Shown here: positions 31,116-40,639 of the stretch, one piece after another
Position numbering within the stretch: position 1 is the first letter of the stretch
Layout of the letters: every line of letters starts with the position of its first letter
Made by a program: the position numbers and the translations under genes
Assembly (NCBI GenBank): GCA_008330645.1
Contig: VLTN01000010.1
Coordinates: 310,001-374,000, forward strand
Reading direction: 5' to 3'
Origin: Cafeteria roenbergensis
Lineage: Eukaryota > Sar > Bigyra > Bicosoecida > Cafeteriaceae
Length of the DNA: 64,000 bases
Notes under the pieces: generated by a model
What the model saw: the letters and a program-made list of their open reading frames with translations, nothing else
Database searches by the model: none
What the model was told of the DNA's origin: nothing

Positions 31116-31601
31116 GCAAGCGCACCAGACGGGCGCGCCTGGCCGCGCCGCCCCGGTGTGCGCGCCACCGTGAGCCGAGTGCGTGCCGCGCGGCTGCGAG
31201 TCGCGAGGTCCTCGGCGTGTTCGAGCGGGGTCCGACGCAGCCGAGAGTTGACGGAGGGGCTGTGTGCGTTTTAGTTTGTTTTTGCGAATACCAGCTGCGT
31301 CCTGCGTCCACGCTCGCGCGCCACCAGCAGCACGCAGCGTCGTTAGAGCGGCCAGCCCGCTCCCCCCACCCATGGGTCGGGCCGGGTCGGTCTCCCGACC
31401 GGCGCGCAAGAAGGGGTTACTCACACCCGACGCCGGGCTCTGCTGCAACTGGTCTTGGCCGGCGCGCAGGCACACGAGAGCTTTGCTTCCCGGGCAGGCC
31501 GCAGGGGGCCCGCGCTGCATCAGGGTGCCGAGCCGGACTAGGCGGCCGAACGGCTCCCGCTTGGGTTTCCGCGGCCGCTCGGCTCGACAGCGGGGGCTGC
31601 C
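31116..31601. other. intergenic, thioesterase to K+ channel
   Basis: A 486-bp upstream region of the channel gene. No motif recognised beyond a short T-rich patch near 31265-31285. Confidence 0.35.
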
Positions 31602-34149
31602 ATGAGCGACAGCGGAGAGCGGTCGCTCGCCAACCCAATGGTTGCCGCCCGCAAAGCGCCGGAGCGCGCCCCGCCCCGCCCCGGAACTGAGGACACCGGC
31701 CCGCCGCGGCTGAATCCGCTGGTCAGCGCGAGCGCCGGCCGCGACAGCGGCGGGCAAAGCGCGGCAGCGGTCCCGCGGCACTCGCTAGCGACAGTGCCAC
31801 TGCAGCGAGCCCCACCCTCGCTGCCCCGCACCACCACCAACCCGCTCGCCGCGGCTGCGCGCGCCGAGACAGAAGCCCCGGGCGGGTCCGACGCGATCAG
31901 TCGCTCTCGCTCGGAAGGACGTCCGCGGACTCGGCGCGCCAACCCGGGCTTTGGCCGGCTGCAGGTCACAGTGCCCCGGGGCAGCATCGCCTCGGATGCC
32001 GGAGCCGACGGCACCCCCGGGGGCGGAGCCCATGCTGGCAGCCCCGCGCCGCAGTCTGGGCGGCTGAGGCGGCGCAGCACGAAGCAGCGGCGGACGAACA
32101 ACGTCAAGAGCTTCTCCGCGCTGAGCCGCAGCGGCACCACGCAGAACCAGGCCCTCCCCTCGGTGTACGCGCGGAGCCGGCGAGTGCGAGTGAAGCGGAT
32201 GAAGCGGCGCGCGTTCTTCCTGCTCGAGACCGGGAAGGCGTCCACCACCTCAACGAAGCGCATTCGGGGGCTGATCATCCTCACTGTGCTGCTCAGCGTC
32301 ACCGGCGCCATGGTGGAGACGACGGTGGTTGAGGTGGCGGACCCCACGTTCCGGTATGCGCTCTACATGCTGGGGTTCACCTCGGAGATGCTGGCGGCGG
32401 CCATGATGCTGGTTGACCTGGTGATGCGGACTTGGGCCTGCACCGTGGACTCGAGGCTGTCAAAGCACCGGACCTTCGTCCCGGGCGTCTGGAAGTCCAA
32501 CGACAGGCCGGGGTGCTCGGTGTCGTGCGGCCCGCCGCCCGGAGCGCTCGAGGTCGACTCGCTCGGGCACGTGGTGAACCCGGACGAGCCGCACCAGGAC
32601 GAGAGGCCGCGGCGCTGCGGCGTCAAGTGCATCGGCCGCTTGCAGTACACGGTGCGCCCGTGGAACATCTTGGAGCTCAGCACCTTTGTCCCCGTGCTCA
32701 TCTGGGTGGTGTCCGCGGGGAGCTTGCCCGTGTTCGGCCTGTCGCAGTGGGCGCACGGGCTGCGTTTTCTGCGCCTGCTGCGAGTGGTGGTGCTTCGGCG
32801 CATGTTCGCCGGGGTCCGGCTGCTCTTCAAAGTGGTGACGAGCAAGGCGAGGGAGCTCTCCAGCGCTCTGATGATGGCGCTCATCGTGTCCATCATCGTC
32901 GGGTCAGCGGTGTACGAGCTGGAGCGCCCGCGGGCGGCCAAGACGCCGTTCCGCACTCTCTTCGACGGCGCGTACTGGTCGACCATCTCGTGAGCCGCCG
33001 CGCGCCTGTTGCGGCCAGCCCCCGCTGCGCACTGTGCGCCTGCTGTGCCCGTTCGGCGCGAGCCTGGTCCTCCAGCACCAGCAAAACTGCTCTGTGTATC
33101 CCCGCCGCGTTTCTGCCCCCCCCCCTATCTTTTGTCTCCCGCAACGCCTCGGCGCGCCCGGCGCTGTTCTCCCCACCACCACAGTCTCTCGTGAGTTTCG
33201 GTTCGCGCTCGCGCCCGGCAGCGATTTGCACCGGCTTCGGCTGCAGGCGTCGCTCGGGCCAGCCGTTTCTCCGCCGCTCTCCTTGTTCCGGCATCCCGCA
33301 GAACCGTGAGGCGGCGCGAAGCAGGGGTGCTCCCCACCCCGACGCCCCGCTGCTTCGCCAGACGAGTCCAGCTGGGCGGGCTCGTGCAGCGAGCCCACTG
33401 GCGCACAATCAGCAATTGCGATGGCTCTCGAATTTTGTCCGCCGTTGACTGCCTCGCAGGTGGGCTTCGGGGACGTTGCTCCTCAGCGGCTGATGGGTCG
33501 AATCGTAACCACTGCTGCTGTGGCTGTGCTGGTGGGCGTGTTCACTCTGCCCGCCGGAGTGATCTCCTCCGGGTTCGTGGAGCTGACTGACCGTGCGAGG
33601 CACGCCAGGCGGGAGGCTGTTGCGAAAATGGAACGGGTGTACCGGCGCCTGCAAGCGCGCACGCTGATGCGTCGCTGGCACGTGCTCTCGGACGCGGCGC
33701 GGCTCTCGCAAGAGGCCCGGTCGCGCTCCAAGCGCCTGATGAGCTTCAAGTCGTCCACTCGCCGCCTCTCGGTGGCAGGAAACGTGCTCTCGCGGCAGGG
33801 CGATGGGGCGGACAGCGCTGACAGCGTTGTTGCGCCCACGTCCATCTCCAGAGCGTCGTCTGCAGGGTTTGAGGGCGGTTTCGGCGCTGTGCCCGTGCCG
33901 GCAATGACTCCGCGCGCAATGCGAATGACGCTGTCGCGAACCGAGGAGCTGCGAAGCCTGTGCGCTCTGGACGACGAGCTGGAGAGCACGGTGGGCGCAA
34001 TGAACCGCGCGCAGCTGAGGCGGCTCGTGGCGGGGCTCGACGTGCTGCGTCGGTGCGGCGGCAACGACGCCGTTCTGTTCGAGACGCTGGGCAAGCACAT
34101 CAACGCCGAGGAACAGCTCATCGTGGGTGCAGAGGCCGGCGGCCGCTAG
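31602..34149 (+). CDS. voltage-gated potassium channel with selectivity filter split over micro-exons
   Basis: Four exons: 31602-32989, 33185-33190, 33302-33305, 33460-34149 (introns 195, 111, 154 nt; all GTGAG...AG), 695 aa. The first exon has a disordered basic N-terminus, S1 (about 221-243), S2, a Cys-containing S2-S3 insert, S3 (WNILELSTFVPVLIWVV), an Arg-rich S4 (LRFLRLLRVVVLRRMF, about 387-402), S5, and the pore helix FRTLFDGAYWSTI. The last exon begins VGFGD and continues with S6 and a cytosolic helical tail. Exon 1 ends in phase 2 and the last exon starts in phase 0, so they cannot be joined directly. The two micro-exons add 10 nt and give TISLSTVGFGD, the correct K+ filter with canonical spacing. 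Kv-type function is strongly supported; subfamily is not clear. Confidence 0.88.
33185..33190 (+). other. 6-nt micro-exon of the K+ channel
   Basis: TCTCTC lies between an acceptor (CCACCACAG after a long pyrimidine tract) and a strong GTGAGT donor. Its length keeps phase 2. With the flanking exons it encodes Leu-Ser of the pore-helix end. The acceptor is CACAG, not the usual CGCAG. Confidence 0.75.
33302..33305 (+). other. 4-nt micro-exon of the K+ channel encoding the filter threonine
   Basis: AACC lies between CATCCCGCAG and GTGAGG. It shifts phase 2 to phase 0, exactly what the last exon needs, and supplies the Thr of TVGFGD. Confidence 0.78.
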
Positions 34150-34360
34150 ATGGGAGCAGCTGAGGCGCCAAGGGCCCGGGACGGGCGGGGCCCAGGCTGA
34201 GCGTTCAGCGTGTTGTCGCTTGCCCGTGAGCGGTTCGTTTCTAAGAGTGTGTGTGTGGCTTGCTTTGAAGACCAGGCGGGCTGGGACCCGCCAACAGTCC
34301 GCGATTGCAGTCTTCGCCGACGGACGACGCACTGTCCCGGGCACTCGCCACTCTCGCACC

Positions 34361-36863
34361 CTACTTTCGCAGGTACGTCGCTAGCAAGCGTTCCCGCTCG
34401 GCGTCAGCCGCCCGCAGCTCAGCCAGCGACAGCCCGCCCGCCGCCTCCCAGGCGCCGGTCAGCTCCCCTCGCAATGCCGCACTGGCCGCTGCGCGGCGAG
34501 TCAGCCCCCTCAGCAGGCGGGCGAAGCTGGCCGCCGTCAGCAGAGCCCGTGCTGTGGCTTGCCGCTCCGCCCCCTCCAGCTCCCCCCGCATCGCTGCCGT
34601 GCTCGCCTCCAGCACGGCGCTCTCCGCTCGCCGCCACGCCCCGTCGCCAGGCTCCTCGGCGGCGCGCCCGCTCCCGCTGGCGGCCTCCACCGCCGCCACG
34701 GCCAAGCCGTCGCCCAAGCCCAGGGCTTGCACTGTGCTCCGCATGGGCTCCGGCACGGCTGCCATCGCCTCGTCAGCCAGCTCTGCCACGGCTCGCCACT
34801 CCCCCGCCACAGCGTCGAGCACAGCGGCGTCTCTCAGGTGCCCCTCCTCTGCCTCACGAAGCGCCCGTCGCGCGCGGGAGGCCTCTGCAGTGGCCAGGCG
34901 CAGACCCGCCTCCGCTTCCTCGACTGACACGGGCGCGCCGAGCGGCGTGCCGACGCTCAGCAGAGCGGTCGCTGCGCCCGACCGCCCAGCGCTCGCCCCC
35001 AGCGGGGTGCCCTCATCCACCGTCAGCAGCGGGCCCCGCCCGTCGTCCGCAGAGGGCGTGGCTGCCCCGCCCGCCCCTGCCCCTCCGGCGGTTGGCTTGG
35101 ACGGGGACAGCACCGACCCTCTGACAGCGAGGTCGGACGTGTGCCGGCGCAGCAGCAGCCGCGCCCCGCTGTCGATGTCGCGCTCCACCTCGCGAAACGT
35201 GGCGGCGACCAGAGGCCGCGACGTGCCGGTCCCGCCGGGGCCAAAGTCCTCCAGCGAGCTGCCGGCCGCGGACCCGCCGGGGCTGAGAGCGGCGGCGGCC
35301 GCTGACCCGCCCGGCTGCCCCCTGGAGGACCTGCTGGACCGCCTCGGCCGCCTGCCGCCATGGCTGCCCGACCTCTCGGTGACGGACTCCCCGCCAGACA
35401 CCGACGAGCCCCGGCCCGCCGACGCGTCGGCCGCGTTCGCAGCGGCGTCCCGGACCGACACGGCTATCGCCAGCTCCGCCTCCGCCGCCCGCCCCTGTGT
35501 CACCAGGGCTGTCACCCCGGCCGCACGCTCCCGCATGCGGGTCGCGGCAAGCGCCTCCCGTGCCACGCACCGGCACGCCCTCTCTTGGGTCCGGCGCAGC
35601 GCGCCCGCCGCAGCCTGCTCCGCCGCCGCCCACCGCATCGGGCGGACCGCTGCTGCCAGCGCTTCCAGGGCGGCGGAGGAGGCGCCTGGCCCGTCCGCGC
35701 CCCCCGAAACGGCCGCTCGCTGCAGCGCGCTGCCCAGCCGGGCGTGCCTCGTGAGCTCCACGGCCCTGCGGAGTTTCGACTTCCGCTCGGAGAGGCCTGC
35801 AATGCGATGCTCTGCCGACGCGGCCGCCTCGCCGCTCTGCCGAGCGACGGAGCGGAGCATTGCGAGGCGGGGGTCGTCGGCCACGACTGAGGCCGCCTCC
35901 TTGTCGCAGCCGTCGCGCTCCGACTGGATTGCTGCCAGGGTGGCCCGCATCTCCTCGCTGACGTCCTTGTTCTTGCCCAAGGCCTCCTCCGCGCGGCCGG
36001 CCGCGGCCCATTGCGACGCCAGCAGCCGCGCAGCATCGGAGGCGCGGTGGTGCAGCTCCATGAGGAGCGCTGCGGGGGAGGGGAGGCGGCCTCAGGGGGC
36101 GCAGAGTTGTCCTTCAGCGGAAGAGCGAGGCGGGGGGGGGGCGCGCGCTGTGCAGGGCAAACGCCCCCCTCCCCTGGCGGTGGTGTGTGCGAGCGTGGGG
36201 GTGTGGGGGGAAGCAGCGGGGACAACGCGCCCGGGCGCCAGCCTGGGGCAGCCCGACCTCAGAGCTGCGGCCGCCCCTCTTGTCCCTCCGTCCCCAACCC
36301 ACGAGATGGCTGACAGCCAAGCCAGGGCGCCGCATGCGCCGCCAGTGCCCGTGGGCGCTCACAGTCCATGGGAATGTCTGTCCGCGGCGGTCTCCAAACG
36401 AGCAGCTCCACGGTCTCGCCATCTCTGGCACTGCTGAGCCGCCCCGAGAGCAGCGCAGTCGCCGCGCGCGCCGTTGCGTGCAAAAGGGTGGTTTCTGCGG
36501 TGCAAGAGTCGCCCGGAGCCGGCCTCGCAAGCTTGCCTCTCGGCCGAGCGCAGGGGCTTGCGCCGCGGGCAGCCGCGGCAACAACGACCTCGATTCTCAC
36601 CGTCGATGCCGACCACCTGGTCGCCCACCTGAAGGCCCAGCGAGCGGGCGCTGGGGCCGATCGAAGCGATTGCCACGCCCGAGCCTGCGGCGGCGACGCG
36701 AGCGGCGGCTGGCAGCGGCGCAAGACAAGTTTCGGTGCGGCTGGCAGCACGCCCGCCGAGCTGCGCCTCCCCGCACGCCCCGGCCGCCCTCACCGTCTGC
36801 CTGAAGGGACCCGAATTCGAAGCCCGCGGAGCCTGGAGGCAGCTCCACGACCCGGACGGGCAT
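34361..36863 (-). CDS. PDZ-domain plus coiled-coil protein (664 aa)
   Basis: Four exons: 36863-36794, 36684-36601, 36494-36363, 36069-34361; introns of 109, 106 and 293 nt, all phase 1. The first three exons together make one PDZ domain: VRVVELPPGSAGFEFG, then GSGVAIASIGPSARSLGLQVGDQVVGID, a helix HATARAATALLSG, and TVELLVWR. No single exon would reveal it. The last exon holds Ala/Arg/Glu-rich helices with heptad spacing (about residues 95-290 and 420-660) around a Ser/Gly-rich linker. A scaffold protein is inferred. A 710 aa plus-strand frame over the last exon is an antisense shadow. Confidence 0.78.
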
Positions 36864-37100
36864 TTCCGCAGCGCGTGGAGTGGATGCCGCTGGCGGCACA
36901 GCTTGGGACTCTGTGCCTCGCGGATGACGTGTCGGCCAGTCGTGGCCTCGTTGGGCCCAGCCGCGCCGGTGGGACAGGGGCAGCGGGCCAAGTGTGCGCG
37001 GCTGCCGCAAACAGCCACGCACCACTGCATTCATTTCAGCGTCAAGGCGGTCGCGCACGACGGACACACACTGAGACAGCTTCCGCTCGCGCCGGCACGC

Positions 37101-38203
37101 TCATGCGTCAACCAGCCCGTTTTGGATTGCCTTGGCGCGAGCCGTCGTCCCGCTCGAGTCGGGGATGGTCTCGTCCGCCCCCATCCCCACCAGCATCGCG
37201 TACAGGTCCCGGTCCTTGCCCGACGCCACGTAGAACCTGCGATCGGTGGCGGGTGGGCCGGGGCAGGGCAAGTGCCGTTGGGAAGCGCCGGCGACAGCGG
37301 CGCATGCGCGCCCGAGGCCGCGGCCTCTGGGCCCTCCCCAGCACAGAGCGTGGAGGGGGCGCATGGGGGCTGGGCAGCGTGGGCAGGCGCGCGCCGTCTT
37401 GGCTCGCCAACCCCGTCCGGGTTGCGGAGGGTGGCCAGGCGAGAGCGGCGGGTGCGGCTCACAGCACGGTCCTGCCGCCCTGGTCGCGGTCGTTAATCAC
37501 GCTCGCGACGCCTGGCTCCGACAGGAGCATGCCGAGGATGGCGTTGGCCTTGCCGCGGGCGGCCACGTGCAGCGCGTTCATCTTCTGCAGGTACACGGGG
37601 TCCACCCGCGCGCCGCGCGAAAGCAGAAGCGTCACAACCTCCTTCTGCTTGTGCTTCACGGCCTCCACTGCGAGCGAGCGGGACGGCAGCGCCGGGAGCA
37701 GCAAACGCGGCGGGCTGCACGTCGAAAACGGGCCGGGCAGTTGCGAGAGCCGGCGCTCAGCCGGTGGCAGCGCCTGCACCTCGGCCCAAGCAACTGGCCA
37801 AGCGCGCCCAGAGAGCTCACAAAGAGCAGTGGGGGTATTCGGAAGCGTCGCGCCAAAGTTCACGTCCACCCCGCGGTCGAGGAGCGCCTTGACCTGCGGA
37901 CAGAGTGGCATTCCGGACGAGCGAAAGCAAACCATCGCGGCTTTGCAGCAGGTCGCGCCCGCCGCCGACAGCTGAAGGGGCGGCCCTTTGCGCGAAACGC
38001 CATTGCTTTGCCCCGCGTTGCCGTCTCACCCGGGCAGTTTCCCCCGCGGCAGCCGCGGTCAGGAGCTCGCGCTCGGAGGCAGTCCCGGCCGTGCCTTTGG
38101 GGCCAGCGTCGTCGAGCGCCGAGTGCGCGGCCCCGAGTGAGCCTCCCGCAGGGCGCTGGCGGGTGGTTTCGCCGCCATCGAGGCCGGACGCGCACAAGCC
38201 CAT
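37101..38203 (-). CDS. small ankyrin-repeat protein with predicted N-myristoylation (195 aa)
   Basis: Four exons: 38203-38030, 37893-37821, 37667-37463, 37236-37101, with introns in phases 0, 1 and 2. Each junction rebuilds an ankyrin repeat: LLTAAAAGETAR with VKALLDRGVDVN; NTPTAL with LEAVKHKQKEVVTLLLSRGARVD; GGRTVL with FYVASGKDRDLYAMLVGMGAD. The protein begins MGLCASG, a typical N-myristoylation signal with an adjacent Cys that could be palmitoylated, so membrane attachment is likely. About four repeats follow, then it ends shortly after the last one (ARAKAIQNGLVDA). Partner unknown. Confidence 0.83.
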
Positions 38204-39341
38204 TGCTGGTGCTGGGGACGGTGGAGTGCGAGCTGCGGGAGCGGGCGACCGGCTTGCAGAGCCAGTCCCGGCAACACTCCCGCTCGCCGGAGCCGGCCGC
38301 CACTCGCTCAGCGGTGGGCATCGCGCAAAGCGGCAGCGCGCGCGGCGGCAGGCACGCGTGAGTCCGTGGATGGCCCGCTCGCGGAGCCCCTCTGTCTGCG
38401 CGCCCTCGGACTCGAGCGCTGCCGGAGGCGAAGCCGGCAACACGCTGCGTCCTCGCCCCGGGGAAGCAGCGGTTGCGCAGCGGCGCCTCCGCGCAGGGTC
38501 TTGTACTCCCCATCCGAGGCGCGTCGGGCCCCTGGCCGGCTTGTGGCTGCAGGGAGCTCGCTCTCTGGGGCGCAAGCGCGGCAGGGAGACGGGGCGGACA
38601 GCAACAGCGCCCAGCAGACGCGGCCCGCAGCCCGCCCGTGCCCTCAGAGGCGCGGACGAGGGCGGCGGGGCGCCTGCTCCGCTGCAGCGGCCTTGGATTA
38701 GGCGGCGGCCAGAGCTTGGTGGCTCGTCGCTCGTTTCGTGCTGCTGTCAACCTCGTCGTCGCCCGCTGCGCCCCGTGTCGCACCCATTTCTGTGGCCGCA
38801 GGAACCGCCCGTGCCAGAGCGCGCGCACGCGCGCACGTGGCCCGGCTTGGCGGCGCGTCTTGGCCGTGAGCAGGCGCGCCGCCGCGCCAATGCTGCTCCG
38901 CTGCGATCCCGTGGCCGCGCATGCGAAGCGTGGCCTCGGCCCAGGCCGGCGCCGCGATGGCCCCCCTCCTTGCCCGCGGACGCACCGTCCCACAAGTGGC
39001 CCGCGCGCTCCACCGCACACACTTCACAGTTGCCAGCGCACAGCAGCAGCAGGGGCAGTGGCGCAGGCAGTTGCAGCGCCGGCTGCCTGTCACACGCCGA
39101 GGCCCTGAGCGGGCTGGCGGCGCACCAGCGGGCACGCCTCGGTCAGTGCACCAAGGGGCGCGTTCCGCAACGAATCGTGGCCGCGCGGCGCGCGGGTTCG
39201 ATGCCGGGGCGGACAGGCACAGCTCGCCGCCGCGCGGCCGAGCCGCTCTTGAAGATTCCACGGCGCGCCGGCGAACAAAAAAGGCAAGAGGCTCTGCTGC
39301 TGGCGGCGACAGCCCGGATTGCGCGCACCTCCAGTCCGACA
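38204..39341. other. long divergent intergenic region, ankyrin gene to phosphoglycerate mutase
   Basis: At 1.1 kb this is the longest gene-poor gap in the window. Several open frames cross it but none shows a domain, plausible composition or splice partner. I looked for a tRNA around a GGTTCGATGCC near 39197 but its T-stem does not pair. Promoters of both neighbours should lie here. Confidence 0.35.
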
Positions 39342-40338
39342 ATGGCAGCCGCGACCGATGCCGCCGCCCCGGCCTACCGCCTCGTCGTGATCCGCCATGG
39401 CGAGAGCGAGTGGAACAAGGCCAACCGGTGAGCCTGTGCCGCAAGGGCCGCACCTGTCAGCGACTGCGTCATGACATGCGCCGCACCACAAGCCCGCGTG
39501 GCCTGCGCAATGGCCCCGCGCTGCGGCTTGCAACGCGGTCTCGCGCCAGAACGCGCACGGCTCACCGCCTGCGGCCGAGCCGCGCCTGCAATGAGCCCGC
39601 TGAGCGCGATGGCCGCGCGCGCGCCTGCCGCAAACCCGCAGGTTCACGGGCTGGAAGGACGTGGCCCTGACGGCCAAGGGCCACGAGGAGGCCGCCGAGG
39701 CCGGCAAGCTCATCAAGGAGGCTGGCATTGAGTTCGACGCCGTGTACACGTCCGTGCTGAAGCGCGCCATCTCGACCATGTGGCACGTGCTCGAGGAGCT
39801 TGACCTGCAGTGGCTGCCCGTCACTCGCATGTGGCGCCTCAACGAGCGCCACTACGGCGCCCTCCAGGGCCTGAACAAGGCCGAGACGGCGGAGAAGCAC
39901 GGCGCCGACCAGGTGAAGATCTGGCGCCGCTCCTACGCCACGCCGCCTCCGCCGCTCGAGGCCGACGACGAGCGCCACCCGTCGCGCGACCGGCGCTACG
40001 CGGGCGTCCCTGCCGACGCCATCCCGGCCTCGGAGAGCCTCAAGGACACCGTGGCCCGCTTCCTCCCCGCGTGGGAGACTGAGATCGCGCCCGCCATCCG
40101 CACCGGCAAGCGCGTCCTCATCGTCGCCCACGGCAACAGCCTGCGCGCCCTTGTCAAGCACCTGGACTCCGTCAGCGAGGAGGACATCGTGGAGCTCAAC
40201 ATCCCCACCGGCGTGCCCCTCGTCTACGAGCTCGACGCCGAGCTCAAGCCCATCCGCCACTACTACCTGGGCGACGCGGAGGCAGCGGCCGCCAAGGCCG
40301 CCGCCGTCGCCGCGCAGGCAGCCGGCAAGAAGGAGTGA
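39342..40338 (+). CDS. cofactor-dependent phosphoglycerate mutase (dPGM)
   Basis: Exons 39342-39427 and 39642-40338 join in phase 2 over a 214-nt intron (GTGAGC...CCGCAG), giving 260 aa, the usual size. The join rebuilds the hallmark [18 protein letters not shown]. The phospho-acceptor is H19 in VIRHGES. The second active-site His is H192 in [26 protein letters not shown] and [13 protein letters not shown] are also family blocks. It interconverts 3- and 2-phosphoglycerate in glycolysis, in the cytosol. An Ala-rich C-terminal tail ending GKKE is slightly extended. No targeting peptide is evident. Confidence 0.95.
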
Positions 40339-40639
40339 GCCGGCGGCGCTCAGCGCCAGGCGCGGTCCTGGGCGAGTGCGCAGCGGGCTCTCGGCGAGTG
40401 AGCAGGCAGGCCGCGCTGCGAATCTCGGGGAACCCCGGCGCCCTCGCCATCGCAGGCGGGGTGTGGCTTTGCATTGTGCTGCCTTCCCGCCAGCGCACGC
40501 TCACTCGAGCACTCGGTCCACGACCAATCATCCGCGCGCTTGCGCGCAGACACGCACACACACACACACACGCATGCGCACACAGGGACGCGCACACAAG
40601 CACGGCCCGGCGCGCGCAGGGGACCGCTGCGCGGGGCTT
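40339..40639. other. 3' intergenic between convergent PGM and NOM1 genes
   Basis: A 301-bp spacer containing the CA microsatellite at about 40552-40599. No gene seen. Confidence 0.5.
40552..40599 (+). repeat. (CA)n dinucleotide repeat, interrupted
   Basis: ACGCACACAC... run with CG interruptions between two convergent 3' ends. Confidence 0.85.

Noticed and set aside
33302-33305. Model with the 4-nt exon alone (TISTVGFGD)
   Set aside because: It restores frame but leaves the pore helix two residues short against the DxxYW...T spacing of K+ channels; adding the 6-nt exon corrects this.
36061-36061. ATG 36061 as the start of a stand-alone coiled-coil gene
   Set aside because: A clean CGCAG acceptor lies just upstream and its phase matches the PDZ exons exactly, so the ATG is internal.
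34305-36437. 710 aa plus-strand open frame
   Set aside because: Antisense to the PDZ/coiled-coil gene, whose minus-strand frame has heptads and matching splice phases.
39185-39215. GGTTCGATGCC resembling a tRNA B box
   Set aside because: The T-stem does not pair and no acceptor stem or A box fits around it.
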